Positions 8,818 to 17,458 of a DNA stretch of 64,000 nucleotides are shown here, piece by piece. Where the stretch lies: positions 1-64,000 of the forward strand of contig PHBD01000003.1 in the NCBI GenBank assembly GCA_002841865.1. The letters are read 5' to 3'. The DNA is from Deltaproteobacteria bacterium HGW-Deltaproteobacteria-19. GTDB taxonomy: Bacteria > Desulfobacterota > Syntrophia > Syntrophales > PHBD01. Below the pieces are notes generated by a model, which did no database searches, was not told the DNA's origin, and worked only from the letters and a program-made list of their open reading frames with translations. A program made the translations under genes and the position numbers. Numbering within the stretch: the stretch's first letter is position 1; every line of letters starts with the position of its first letter.

Positions 8818-10097
8818 GCGTCCGCAACCGCCTCCAGCGCCTCACCGGCGAGGCACCCGTCCCCACTCCAAAAGAGGAGAAACCCCAGGTCACGGAGCTG
8901 CGGCGGCGGATCGAAGCGATCATGGATCGGCGCCGGGAACCGCCCCCGGTCCGGGCGGACCGGTTCCCGCCGCTAGGTGAGATTGTCTCCGGGGAAGAGA
9001 TCGAGACGCCCCACGGCTCCTTCTTCGTGGTCCGCGAGGACATCAGCGGCGGGTCCTGCCACGGCCACCGGCGCGTGGCGGACCTGTCGGGCCTCGACAT
9101 GGCCCGGGCGGCCATCCTGGGCAACGTGCACGGCCTGGCCGCCCTGGACATCGGAGACCTTCTGTTCCTCGACACGGAGACGACGGGCCTCGCCGGGGGG
9201 ACCGGCACGGTGGCCTTCCTGATTGGACTGGGCTGGTTCGAGGGGAGCCGCTTCGTCCTCCGGCAGCTCTTCCTCCGGGACTACGCGGAAGAGCGGGCCG
9301 CCCTGGCCCACCTGACGGAGCTGGCGTCATCGCGGAAGGCCCTCGTCACCTTCAACGGCAAGGCCTTCGACATCAACCTCCTGGCCGCCCGGTTCGTCAT
9401 GAACCGCCTCCCGAACCCCCTGGAATGCTTCCCCCACCTGGACCTGCTCCACCCGAGCCGCCGCCTCGTGGGGCGGCGCCTGGAGAACTGCCGGCTCGGG
9501 ACCCTGGAGGCGGCCCTGCTGGGGCTGCTCCGGGAAGACGACCTCCCGGGAAGCGAGATCCCGGAACGGTACTTCCGCTGGCTCCGGACACGGGACGGCC
9601 GGCTTCTGGGGGACATCTTCCGGCACAACCGCCTGGACATCATCTCCCTGGCGGCCCTGGCGGTCCACCTGTCGGAGTTGATCCTGCCGGAACCACCCCC
9701 GGCGGCCGATCCGCGGGACCTCCTGTCGGCGGCGCGCCTCCTGGCCGACCGGGGTGAACGGGCGGGAGCGGAGGAAATACTGGGACGGCTGACGATGCAC
9801 GGGTCCGGCCTTCACTCCCGGGAGGCCCGGGCGCAGATGTCGCTCCTCTGCAAGCAGGCCCGGCGGCGGGACGAGGCCGCCCGGCTGTGGCGGGAAATGC
9901 TGCGGGACGACCCCGGCGACGCCTTCGCCGCGGAGGAGCTGGCCAAGGACCTGGAGCACAACGAAAAAGACGCCCCGGCGGCCCTCGCCGTGGTGGACCG
10001 CTGGCTCGCCCGCGGATCCGGAACGGAGGAGGAGACGGCGGCCTTTCTCCACCGCCGGGAGCGCCTCCGGCGGCGTGCCGGATTGCCCACCCCGTAA
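8814..10097 (+). CDS. mrfB: MrfB-like DEDDh exonuclease with TPR tail
   Basis: A 427-residue ribonuclease-H-like exonuclease. The DEDDh residues are visible: Asp120 and Glu122 in LFLDTETTG, an Asp in FNGKAFDINLL, and His/Asp in HNRLDIISL. The C-terminal 130 residues are helical, with TPR-like repeats. This is the architecture of Bacillus YprB/MrfB, the nuclease partner of the upstream helicase. The start is the ATG of an ATGA overlap with mrfA; a much longer upstream open frame is a shadow of the helicase. The pair is the sole content of its operon. Confidence 0.9.
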   Translation: MSVRNRLQRLTGEAPVPTPKEEKPQVTELRRRIEAIMDRRREPPPVRADRFPPLGEIVSGEEIETPHGSFFVVREDISGGSCHGHRRVADLSGLDMARAAILGNVHGLAALDIGDLLFLDTETTGLAGGTGTVAFLIGLGWFEGSRFVLRQLFLRDYAEERAALAHLTELASSRKALVTFNGKAFDINLLAARFVMNRLPNPLECFPHLDLLHPSRRLVGRRLENCRLGTLEAALLGLLREDDLPGSEIPERYFRWLRTRDGRLLGDIFRHNRLDIISLAALAVHLSELILPEPPPAADPRDLLSAARLLADRGERAGAEEILGRLTMHGSGLHSREARAQMSLLCKQARRRDEAARLWREMLRDDPGDAFAAEELAKDLEHNEKDAPAALAVVDRWLARGSGTEEETAAFLHRRERLRRRAGLPTP

Positions 10098-10123
10098 TTC
10101 TCACCCCTTAAATACCGATGATT

Positions 10124-12895
10124 TTATTTAAGATACCTCTCGATTCGACGAACGTATGGATGGTGTTGAACATCTGCGGCGCCAGCCTCTTCATGAACCA
10201 GAATACCTTTGAATCGGACCGGGGAAAGGCTCGGTGGCATGTGACCGGTGTTGGATTCATGGGCTGCGGTACCGAGTGAGCCGGCCAGTACAAAAGCGCC
10301 ATAGGACGATGGTGGGAAGCCTTTGGCCTTCAATGCATCGCGCGCAGCAATCCAAGCTGCACCAAAATCGCCGCTTCGAGCCTTCTTATGAAAAACCTCC
10401 ATGAAGCTCCGGGTGGCCACGTCTTCCACGGGCCAGAGGGTGCTCAGCACTGCGGATGCGCCTCCAAGATAGAAACTGCGCACCAGACCCAGCATCTCAT
10501 CTCCTTCGATGACCTGTCCCATTCCGGTCTCACAGGCAGAAAGCACGACCATCCGGGCAGACAGTGGCTGTTCAAACAGCCTTTCGGCGGTGAGTGGCGA
10601 AGCGTATTTGCCGTCGGTGAGGAAAAGCGCAGACAGAAGGGGGTAAAACGGGTCGTAGAGAGCATGGGATGCCAGATGCAGAACATCAACTCCCCTCCCG
10701 ACCTGGCGACGCAGCTCTTTCTCTGTGGCCTGACTGCCGAGCAAGGGTGAAGCGCCATAGCAACGAGACACCTCTATGGCCTCTTCGCGCGCCCCTGGCA
10801 ATGGGGGCAGGATGCCACCAAAAGCAGGATCTCCCACCACGACGGCGCGAGGTGTTGCCGCTGGCGGGATCGAAGCACGGGCCACCCATCCGCCGGTGGG
10901 AAGCACTGCCACCGGAAATGAAAGATCCAGTGCTCCCCAGGGGATAAAATGGAAATCCCCGCTTGGCACAAAGTAGACAGAACGGAATGAGCCCCATGAA
11001 TGCGGATCGAGTGCATCCGAGAGATCCTGCAACGTTGAACGCTGCACATCTGCGTTGCGGCCCGGGATTGCATCGTTGAAGTTCGAAAGTCGCTTCTTGA
11101 GCACCCCCGTTGTCACAGGCAGGTCTTTGAGCTTGACTTCCCTGCGAGTGATTACAAGCAGCCTTAGAGGATCACCACCCTGGCCGGGCAATGCATACAC
11201 AAGAGCAGTATCCGGTGGCAGCATCGATTGAGCCGACTCCAGACTTACTGCCGATACAGCCAGGACATCCGCCAGGTCCGGGTCACGCCGTCGAAGGTCG
11301 AGAATCAGGGCCAAACGCTTTTCAAGCAGACGTCGCTCCCGTGCGGCATCGACAGGGTCGCGGTTTGAGATCGCATTCTTGCGCCTTCGCTCCTCAAGGA
11401 TCTCCCTGTCGAGATCCCGAATCCTGCCGGTGATCGCTTCCTGCCGGCCTGTAGCGACCATTCGATTCGCCAGCAATGAGACAAACGCTCTGGCGCGTCC
11501 GCGCTCCAGGTCTTCGAACAGACGGGGCATGTCTCCATTGCGCAAGTTGATGCGCGCCAGGCCGGCGTTCACCGCTTCCTTGCCAATGCCGAATTGAACC
11601 TTGGCATCATCAAACACAAGCGTACCAGCCAGAAGGTCGATCACATTCTGAGCGCGCCTGAATTCCCGCTCAGCTTCATCCCATCGACCCAGGACAATCA
11701 GGGATTCTCCCCGCAATGCACTCAGCCGCCACTGATAGTCGAAGAAGCCTCCCTTTTCTGCGAGCACGAGGGCCTTCGCTGCCTGGGCTTCCGCGAGGTC
11801 GGGTCTTCGGGCAGCAATCAATGCATGTGTCTTGAAGGTTTCGATCAGAACTTCGCCGGAGCGGGAGCCAAGGGCGTCAAAGAACTCCCTGGCCCGGGCA
11901 AACATGATCTGTGACCGTTCGGACATCACATCGGTTGCAAGCAATGCCGTGCCTAATGTGGCCAGGCTCATCCCGCGGGCCCAGAACACCTCCTCCCAGG
12001 GCTGGAAGTAGAGTCCATACAAAGGATGCCGACCAACAAACATCACGTTGTTCATGGTCTGGTTGGCAAGTTCCAGCCAGGGTATTGCCTCCCTGTACCG
12101 AGCCTTGGCCATCAGTGCGAGACCGAGCACGATATCGGAACGCACCTGCGCAGCAGTGACACGTGCAAGCTCCACCTGGTCGATCGGGGGTATCGCGTAT
12201 GTCGAAGGAAAGCGCCAATCGCCGAGGGCGCGGATGACCTGCACTGCATCTTCCGATGCCCCGTCCAGATCGCCTGCCCAGTAGCGCGCTTCGGCACGCA
12301 GGGCGCGTGACCCGTGGTTCTTTCCCGTGGCTGCCAGTTCATGGCGCTGGGTACGTGCAGTCTCTTTCTCGGCCAGATCCGGGCGTCCTGTCATAAGCAG
12401 GGTCAGGACACGAAGGTACGAGGCTTGCCACAGAAGGGCAGGATCGCCCCTTTCATCAGCCAGGACCTTGTCCAGATACCCCAGGGCCGCCTCTCCTTTT
12501 CCAGAAAGGAATGCGAGCAGTCCCTGCTCGAATTCCAGGGTCACTGTAAAGTTGAAATAGTGCTTCGAACCCGCCTTGGCGGGTTCATACTTGTATGGCG
12601 GAATGTAAATGCTGGAAAGTTCCATCTTCAGCTTTGCAGAAGGAAGACCGGAGAGGAATTCAGCCTCGGTTTTTCTCAGGGCAAGACCTCTCACGCTGCC
12701 ACTGCGCACTCCCAGCAGGACTTGCCTGCTATGCGTTGTACCGGATGAGAGGGTTGCCTGCACAAGGGGTTGTTCTTCCTGCTCGGGGAGGACCGTGGTA
12801 GACGGTGCATACGGGACCAGTGGTATCGGAAGGAGGGGCACGGCACACCCCCATAATACCAGCATGGTCACGCACACCAAAAACATCCGGCTCAT
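10124..12895 (-). CDS. CHAT-domain (caspase-like) lipoprotein with TPR repeats
   Basis: A 923-residue protein. The N-terminus has a hydrophobic segment and a lipobox-like LVLWGC, so it should be lipid-anchored in the periplasm. The central part (about 100-550) is helical, with TPR-like repeats. The C-terminal 350 residues form a CHAT protease domain, with the catalytic His in LHLASHALYDP and the Cys in VVLSACETGMG. CHAT enzymes are caspase-fold proteases, some of which act in bacterial immunity; this one is probably an exported regulatory protease with unknown substrate. The start at 12895 is chosen because AGGAGG lies eight bases upstream. It diverges from a sigma-4-like gene. Confidence 0.85.
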   Translation of the reverse strand: MSRMFLVCVTMLVLWGCAVPLLPIPLVPYAPSTTVLPEQEEQPLVQATLSSGTTHSRQVLLGVRSGSVRGLALRKTEAEFLSGLPSAKLKMELSSIYIPPYKYEPAKAGSKHYFNFTVTLEFEQGLLAFLSGKGEAALGYLDKVLADERGDPALLWQASYLRVLTLLMTGRPDLAEKETARTQRHELAATGKNHGSRALRAEARYWAGDLDGASEDAVQVIRALGDWRFPSTYAIPPIDQVELARVTAAQVRSDIVLGLALMAKARYREAIPWLELANQTMNNVMFVGRHPLYGLYFQPWEEVFWARGMSLATLGTALLATDVMSERSQIMFARAREFFDALGSRSGEVLIETFKTHALIAARRPDLAEAQAAKALVLAEKGGFFDYQWRLSALRGESLIVLGRWDEAEREFRRAQNVIDLLAGTLVFDDAKVQFGIGKEAVNAGLARINLRNGDMPRLFEDLERGRARAFVSLLANRMVATGRQEAITGRIRDLDREILEERRRKNAISNRDPVDAARERRLLEKRLALILDLRRRDPDLADVLAVSAVSLESAQSMLPPDTALVYALPGQGGDPLRLLVITRREVKLKDLPVTTGVLKKRLSNFNDAIPGRNADVQRSTLQDLSDALDPHSWGSFRSVYFVPSGDFHFIPWGALDLSFPVAVLPTGGWVARASIPPAATPRAVVVGDPAFGGILPPLPGAREEAIEVSRCYGASPLLGSQATEKELRRQVGRGVDVLHLASHALYDPFYPLLSALFLTDGKYASPLTAERLFEQPLSARMVVLSACETGMGQVIEGDEMLGLVRSFYLGGASAVLSTLWPVEDVATRSFMEVFHKKARSGDFGAAWIAARDALKAKGFPPSSYGAFVLAGSLGTAAHESNTGHMPPSLSPVRFKGILVHEEAGAADVQHHPYVRRIERYLK

Positions 12896-12951
12896 TGCTG
12901 ACCTCCTGAGCATCTGGAATGTTATCAATCAATAACTCACTCAACTCCCAG

Positions 12952-12979
12952 TTGACAATCCCCGACGTTGTGCTTAGTT
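12952..12979 (+). promoter_or_regulatory. Candidate sigma-70 promoter of the sigma-4-like gene
   Basis: Perfect TTGACA at 12952-12957, then 16 bases and a weaker TTAGTT (12974-12979). It lies in the 116-base divergent gap between the CHAT gene and the small regulator. Confidence 0.5.
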
Positions 12980-13011
12980 TATGCGAACTTTCCAACCAAG
13001 GAGACCCCTCC

Positions 13012-13296
13012 GTGAAAAACATGTATCGCTGCAAGAAGAAAGGACATCTGATTTCCGAGTCTTGCACTGAGATGACCTGCGAATGGCGGCTTTCAAACGA
13101 GAACTTCCTCAACTGTACCTGGGTCGCCTGCAATTACGGGCCTTTTACCCTGGAAGAGGTGGGCGAGATGATGGGCGTCACCCGGGAGCGGATCCGCCAG
13201 ATCGAGGCGAAAGCCCTCAAGAAGCTCCAGCACAAGAAGCGGCGCGACCAGTTGAAGGACTTTGCGTCCCCCGACAGCGACTGGGAGATGCCCTGA
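13012..13296 (+). CDS. Small Cys-rich protein with sigma-70 region-4 helix-turn-helix
   Basis: 94 residues. The C-terminal half is a typical region-4 helix-turn-helix ([20 protein letters not shown], then EAKALKKLQ) that normally reads a -35 box. The N-terminal 35 residues contain five cysteines, suggesting metal binding. No region 2 is present, so it cannot act as a full sigma factor; it may be a transcriptional regulator contacting -35 elements. The start is GTG at 13012, with AAGGAG nine bases before it; an upstream ATG in the same frame overlaps the promoter. It is alone, with a strong terminator downstream. Confidence 0.75.
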   Translation: MKNMYRCKKKGHLISESCTEMTCEWRLSNENFLNCTWVACNYGPFTLEEVGEMMGVTRERIRQIEAKALKKLQHKKRRDQLKDFASPDSDWEMP

Positions 13297-13358
13297 TCGT
13301 CCCGGCACACAACGTCCCGCATTCACGCAGGGATGGCACCGGGAGAATAGAAACGACG

Positions 13359-13393
13359 AAGGCCGGCCGGGTTTGACCTGGACCGGCCTTTTT
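13359..13393 (+). terminator. Intrinsic terminator
   Basis: AAGGCCGG (13359-13366) pairs with CCGGCCTT (13383-13390), followed by a T-run. An A-containing stretch on the other side may let it also stop the converging permease operon. Confidence 0.85.
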
Positions 13394-13441
13394 CTGTTCC
13401 ATTGTCGAATCCGCCGTTTCCCTGCCTCCGGTCCGGCCGGC

Positions 13442-14275
13442 TCAGCGCCGGAGCCTCGGGTCCAGGGCGTCCCGGATCCCCTCCCCCAGCAGGTTATACC
13501 CCAGGACCGTCACCAGGATGGCCAGCCCCGGATAGAGGGACAGCCACCAGGCGATGTCGATGTTGTCCTTCCCGGCGGTGAGCATGTTTCCCCAGCTCGG
13601 TGTGGGCGGCTGGACGCCGATCCCCAGGAAGCTGAGGGCCGATTCCGTCAGGATCGCCCCCGCCACGCCCAGCGTGGCCGCCACGAGGATGGAGGCCATG
13701 GCGTTCGGCAGCAGGTGGCGGAAGATGATCCTCGCATCGGAGGCGCCGATGGCCCTGGCCGCCAGGACGAAGTCCCGCTCCTTCAGGGAGATGAAGTCGG
13801 CCCGGACGAGCCGGGTAATCCCCATCCAGCCGGTGGCTCCGATGATGATCATGATGTTCCAGATGGACGGCTCCAGGAAGGCAATGACCGCCAGGATCAG
13901 GAAGAAGGTGGGGAAGCACAGCATGATGTCGACGAAGCGCATGATCAGCGCGTCCACCCACCGCCCGTAATACCCCGCCGCCGCCCCGAGGAGCGTCCCG
14001 ATGACAATGGCGATTCCCGTAGCCACGAACCCCACCTTCAGCGAGATCCCTGCCCCCCAGATCATCCGGCTCAGGACGTCCCGGCCGAGGGGATCCGTAC
14101 CCAGGGGGTGCTTGGCCGACGGGGGCTGGAGGATACTCTTGAGGTCGATGGCCCCCGCGTCGTAGGGCGAGATCCAGGGGGCCAGAAATGACAAGACAAA
14201 AAGAAGGACCACCACCGCAAGCCCTGCCACGGCCAGCCTGTTTTTCCGGAAGCGTTGCCAGAAGTCCCCTGCCAT
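13442..14275 (-). CDS. Dipeptide/oligopeptide ABC permease (DppC/OppC)
   Basis: A 277-residue inner-membrane permease with about six membrane segments. The conserved EAA-type cytoplasmic loop is ARAIGASDARIIFRHLLPNA, and HPLGTDPLGRDVLSR near residue 55 is a hallmark of the DppC/OppC/GsiD subfamily. The N-terminal segment before the first helix matches the OppC_N domain. The start ATG at 14275 begins the recognisable N-terminus; the frame stays open far upstream but encodes only a shadow of the next permease. It follows dppB by 11 bases. Together with DppB it forms the membrane channel. Confidence 0.93.
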   Translation of the reverse strand: MAGDFWQRFRKNRLAVAGLAVVVLLFVLSFLAPWISPYDAGAIDLKSILQPPSAKHPLGTDPLGRDVLSRMIWGAGISLKVGFVATGIAIVIGTLLGAAAGYYGRWVDALIMRFVDIMLCFPTFFLILAVIAFLEPSIWNIMIIIGATGWMGITRLVRADFISLKERDFVLAARAIGASDARIIFRHLLPNAMASILVAATLGVAGAILTESALSFLGIGVQPPTPSWGNMLTAGKDNIDIAWWLSLYPGLAILVTVLGYNLLGEGIRDALDPRLRR

Positions 14276-14286
14276 GCCGCCCCTCC

Positions 14287-15261
14287 TCACGAGACCCGGA
14301 TGCGGGGATCCGCCAGTGCGTAGGACACGTCCGCCAGGAGGTTCCCCAGGAGGGTCAGGACCGCCCCGATGAGGAGAATCCCCATCACGACAGGGTAATC
14401 CCGGGACATGACGGACATGTAGAAAAGCTGTCCCATGCCGGGGATCGCAAAAATGGTCTCGAAGATGACGCTCCCGCCGATCAGGCCCGGTACCGACAGA
14501 CCCAGGATCGTGATGACCGGGAGCAGCGCATTCCGGAGGGCGTGCTTGTAGATCACCGTCCGCTCCCGGAGCCCCTTGGCCCGGGCCGTCAGGATGTAGT
14601 CCTGGCGGATTACCTCCAGCATGTTGGACCGCATGTACCGGGAGAGCCCCGCAAGCCCCCCGAAGGCCGAGAGGCCCACCGGCAGGATCAGGTGCTTCAG
14701 GAGGTCCCACAAGGCCGCGCCCGGCGTCATGTATTCATAATTGAGGGAGCGGATCCCCGAGATAGGAAGCCATCCCAGCTCGACGCCGAAGAGGATCATC
14801 AGGAGCAGAGCCAGCCAGAACGTGGGCACGGCGAACCCGACGAAGACGAAGATCCCCGCCAGCCGGTCGAACCAGGAATCCTGGCGGACCGCCGAGAGGA
14901 CCCCGAGGGGGATGGCCACGGCCAGGATCAGGCCCATGGACAGCAGGTTCAGAAGGATCGTGATGGGCAGGCGCTCGAGAATCTTCCGGTCCACCGGCCG
15001 GCGGTCCTGGGAAAAGGACGTCCCCAGGTCCAGGACGGCGATCTTCTTGAGCCACAGCCAGTACTGGACGTGAAGGGGCTTGTCCAGGTCGTAGAGGGCC
15101 ATCAGGCGCTCTTTCGCCTCGGCGGAGGCCCGGGGGTTCATCTGGGTCTCCATGTCCGTGGGAGACCCCGGGGCCAGGTGCATCACGGTGAAGCAGATGA
15201 TGGTGATTCCCAGCAGGAGCGGGATCATGAAGAGAAGTCTCTTGGAGACGTAGCGGATCAC
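14287..15261 (-). CDS. Dipeptide/oligopeptide ABC permease (DppB/OppB)
   Basis: A 324-residue permease with six predicted helices. The N-terminus ([19 protein letters not shown]) is typical of DppB/OppB, and the EAA loop is [20 protein letters not shown]. It should pair with the following DppC. No substrate-binding protein and no ATPase is encoded here. The only ATPases in the window that could serve it are at 1451-3456, about 10 kb away. It lies 10 bases after the DUF2600 gene, so it is probably the distal part of the alr-ddl operon. Confidence 0.93.
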   Translation of the reverse strand: MIRYVSKRLLFMIPLLLGITIICFTVMHLAPGSPTDMETQMNPRASAEAKERLMALYDLDKPLHVQYWLWLKKIAVLDLGTSFSQDRRPVDRKILERLPITILLNLLSMGLILAVAIPLGVLSAVRQDSWFDRLAGIFVFVGFAVPTFWLALLLMILFGVELGWLPISGIRSLNYEYMTPGAALWDLLKHLILPVGLSAFGGLAGLSRYMRSNMLEVIRQDYILTARAKGLRERTVIYKHALRNALLPVITILGLSVPGLIGGSVIFETIFAIPGMGQLFYMSVMSRDYPVVMGILLIGAVLTLLGNLLADVSYALADPRIRVS

Positions 15262-15271
15262 GGCCCCCTCC

Positions 15272-16333
15272 TCACCGCTCCCGGAACCGGCGATACGCCC
15301 AGCAGTGGAGGAAGAAAAAGATCGCCGCCGGGCCGCCCGTTCCCAGCAGTCTCCGCACCATCCGGCGGACCGACACCTGCCGGTCCACCTTCCGGTCCGC
15401 CAGGTAGATCCCCAGGAGCCCCCGGATGATCATCCGGTGGAACGGGGCCTCGGGAAGCGCGCGGACCGCCTCCTCCGCCCGGAGAAAGAGCCATTTCATC
15501 CGGTCCAGCATGTCCGCTTCGCCGGAATAGTAGGAGCAGAAGTTCAGGTCGCCGCCCTGGCGATCCTCCTCCTGGTCCACCAGGTAGTCCAGGAGGATGT
15601 GAAGCGCCTGGACCCAGGGGAACAGGGCTTTCTCCACCTGTCCGGCCCGTTCGGCTGGAAAGTTCTCCCGGAAGGCCGACGAGACGAGGCAGAAGATCCC
15701 CAGGGTTGAGCCCGTGGCCGCGGCAAACTCGTACCAGCGCAGGTCCGGCACCCCGTTCCTGTGCGACTCGAACCAGGACAGGAGCCGCGGGAGCCGCTCA
15801 TCGAGGCGAACGTGCTTGTGGACCTGGAGGTCGCCGTACAGGCCCTCCAGCCGGAGCAGGCCGGGGGCGATGGCGCCGTAGGACGGCACGCGCCGGAGCG
15901 CCTCCTGGCATGTCCGGACGAGGTCCGCCAGGTATCCCCCGTCGTCCCGCTCCGCATGGAGGCGATACCAGTCGGTCCGTACGGATCCCGGAACGAGGGC
16001 CTGCGGCATGGACTCGTGGAGGGCCCGGAAATCCTCCGGGTCCTGGGAGGTGCTGCGGTCGCAGAGGTTGTCGAGATAGTCGCTGATCGTCTGGTAGGCC
16101 ACGATAAACCTGACGGCCTCCTCGAAGGCGTCTCCCGCCAGGAGGGCGTAGATGCCGCCTCCCTCGCAGTGAAACGATTTCGTTGCGATGCTCAGGAGGG
16201 CCTGCCGACGCAGTTCCGGATCCGGAATGGCCCCGGCCCGGGCGGTCCAGATCTGCAGGTGGCGGTGGACCCGGGGGCGGACGTCGAGGAAGATCCGCGT
16301 CGTCATGGCAGCGAGGTTTCCGGGGACGGTCAT
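15272..16333 (-). CDS. DUF2600 (tetraprenyl-beta-curcumene synthase-like) protein
   Basis: 353 residues, all-helical. The Asp-rich stretches SDYLDNLCD (near residue 84) and [10 protein letters not shown] (near residue 250) resemble the diphosphate-binding motifs of the YtpB/DUF2600 class of large terpene synthases, which in Bacillus cyclise a C35 prenyl diphosphate. [14 protein letters not shown] near residue 53 is also typical of the family. The product in this organism is unknown. The start ATG at 16333 has GGAGGG eight bases before it. Its place between ddl and dipeptide permease genes is unusual and may be functionally meaningful. Confidence 0.8.
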   Translation of the reverse strand: MTVPGNLAAMTTRIFLDVRPRVHRHLQIWTARAGAIPDPELRRQALLSIATKSFHCEGGGIYALLAGDAFEEAVRFIVAYQTISDYLDNLCDRSTSQDPEDFRALHESMPQALVPGSVRTDWYRLHAERDDGGYLADLVRTCQEALRRVPSYGAIAPGLLRLEGLYGDLQVHKHVRLDERLPRLLSWFESHRNGVPDLRWYEFAAATGSTLGIFCLVSSAFRENFPAERAGQVEKALFPWVQALHILLDYLVDQEEDRQGGDLNFCSYYSGEADMLDRMKWLFLRAEEAVRALPEAPFHRMIIRGLLGIYLADRKVDRQVSVRRMVRRLLGTGGPAAIFFFLHCWAYRRFRER

Positions 16334-16358
16334 GGCAGGACCCTCCGCGCACCCCCTT

Positions 16359-17414
16359 TCACAGGGGACCTCGCTTCTCCCGGTGGATCTTCCGGGCGTT
16401 CTCGATGAGACGCGAGATGATCATGGAGGGCAGCATCCCCGCACTGGCGGCCTGCTCGAAGAAAAAGGACGAGGGGGCCATGCCCGAGGAGGAATTGGGA
16501 TCCGTGACGAGGATCCGGCCGTCGGTCGTGTAGAAGCCGTCGATCCGGCCGTAGGACCGGAAGCCGAGGGCATGGAAGGCCCGGAGCACCTCTTCCAGGA
16601 TCCGCTTGACCGCCTCCGGGGGGATGGTCTTGGGGGGTGTGAATTTGCGGCAGCGGCCCGGCATGTACTTGTCGTCGTAGGTGTAGAAGTCGCTCTGGGG
16701 ATGGATTTCCGTCAACCCCAGGGGCTCGATGACGCCGTCCTCCTCGAGGACGATGGAGGAAAACTCGACGCCCTCCAGGAATTCCTCCACCAGGACCGCG
16801 TTGTCCCACCGCAGGGCCTCGATCATGCCCGCGTCGAGGGAGGCCTCGTCCCGGATGATGGTGACGCCGATGCTGGATCCCTCGCGGGTCGGCTTGGTGA
16901 CGCAGGGCCACGGCAGGGCCTCCCGGATGCGCCGGAGGACTCCCTCCCGGTCCGACTCCCACTCGGCCCGGCGGACCATCAGGCTCCGCGGGACGTCCAG
17001 GCCCGCCTCCCGGAGGATCATCTGCTGGATGTGCTTGTCCATGCCCAGGGCCGACGCCAGGACGCCCGGTCCCGTATAGGGGATCCCGAGCAGCTCCAGG
17101 AGACCCTGGATGCACCCGTCGTCGCCGTACTTCCCATGGAGGGAGATGAAGGCGAAATCGATCTCTTTCCGGAGTTCTTCATAGGTAACGGGGCGCGCCT
17201 GCCGCTCGAGCTGCTCGGTGATGTCGACGGTCGTGTTCTGCGGGATGAGCTGCCAGGGTAGGATCCACAGGCGGCCCCGTTCGTCCATGAACAGGGGAAC
17301 CCCTTCGTAGAACTCGGGATCGAGGTTGTCGTGGACGTTCCGTCCACTGTTGAGGGAGACCTCCTTTTCCGAGGAAAGGCCTCCCATGATGATGCCGATT
17401 TTCAGTTTGTCCAT
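16359..17414 (-). CDS. D-alanine-D-alanine ligase family ATP-grasp enzyme, divergent
   Basis: 351 residues with the Ddl N-terminal signature GGLSSEKEVSLNSG, the central GKYGDDGCIQGLLELLGI and the ATP-grasp KPTREGSSIGV. The family joins two D-alanines for peptidoglycan. The metal-binding end motif is unusual: where Ddl has E-x-N-T-x-P-G-M, this protein has DPNSSSGMAPSSF, so the glutamate is Asp and the conserved proline is Ser. The key Asn remains. It may be a normal Ddl variant or a ligase for another D-amino acid or hydroxy acid. It lies 44 bases after an alanine racemase gene, which would supply D-Ala. Confidence 0.8.
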   Translation of the reverse strand: MDKLKIGIIMGGLSSEKEVSLNSGRNVHDNLDPEFYEGVPLFMDERGRLWILPWQLIPQNTTVDITEQLERQARPVTYEELRKEIDFAFISLHGKYGDDGCIQGLLELLGIPYTGPGVLASALGMDKHIQQMILREAGLDVPRSLMVRRAEWESDREGVLRRIREALPWPCVTKPTREGSSIGVTIIRDEASLDAGMIEALRWDNAVLVEEFLEGVEFSSIVLEEDGVIEPLGLTEIHPQSDFYTYDDKYMPGRCRKFTPPKTIPPEAVKRILEEVLRAFHALGFRSYGRIDGFYTTDGRILVTDPNSSSGMAPSSFFFEQAASAGMLPSMIISRLIENARKIHREKRGPL

Positions 17415-17458
17415 GTGTCTTTCGATTTAGCCGCCCCTGCCGGGGCCGGCCCTTTCTT

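Noticed and set aside
14276-14710. Open frame continuing upstream of dppC
   Set aside because: It overlaps dppB in another frame and encodes a Pro/Gly/Arg-rich shadow.
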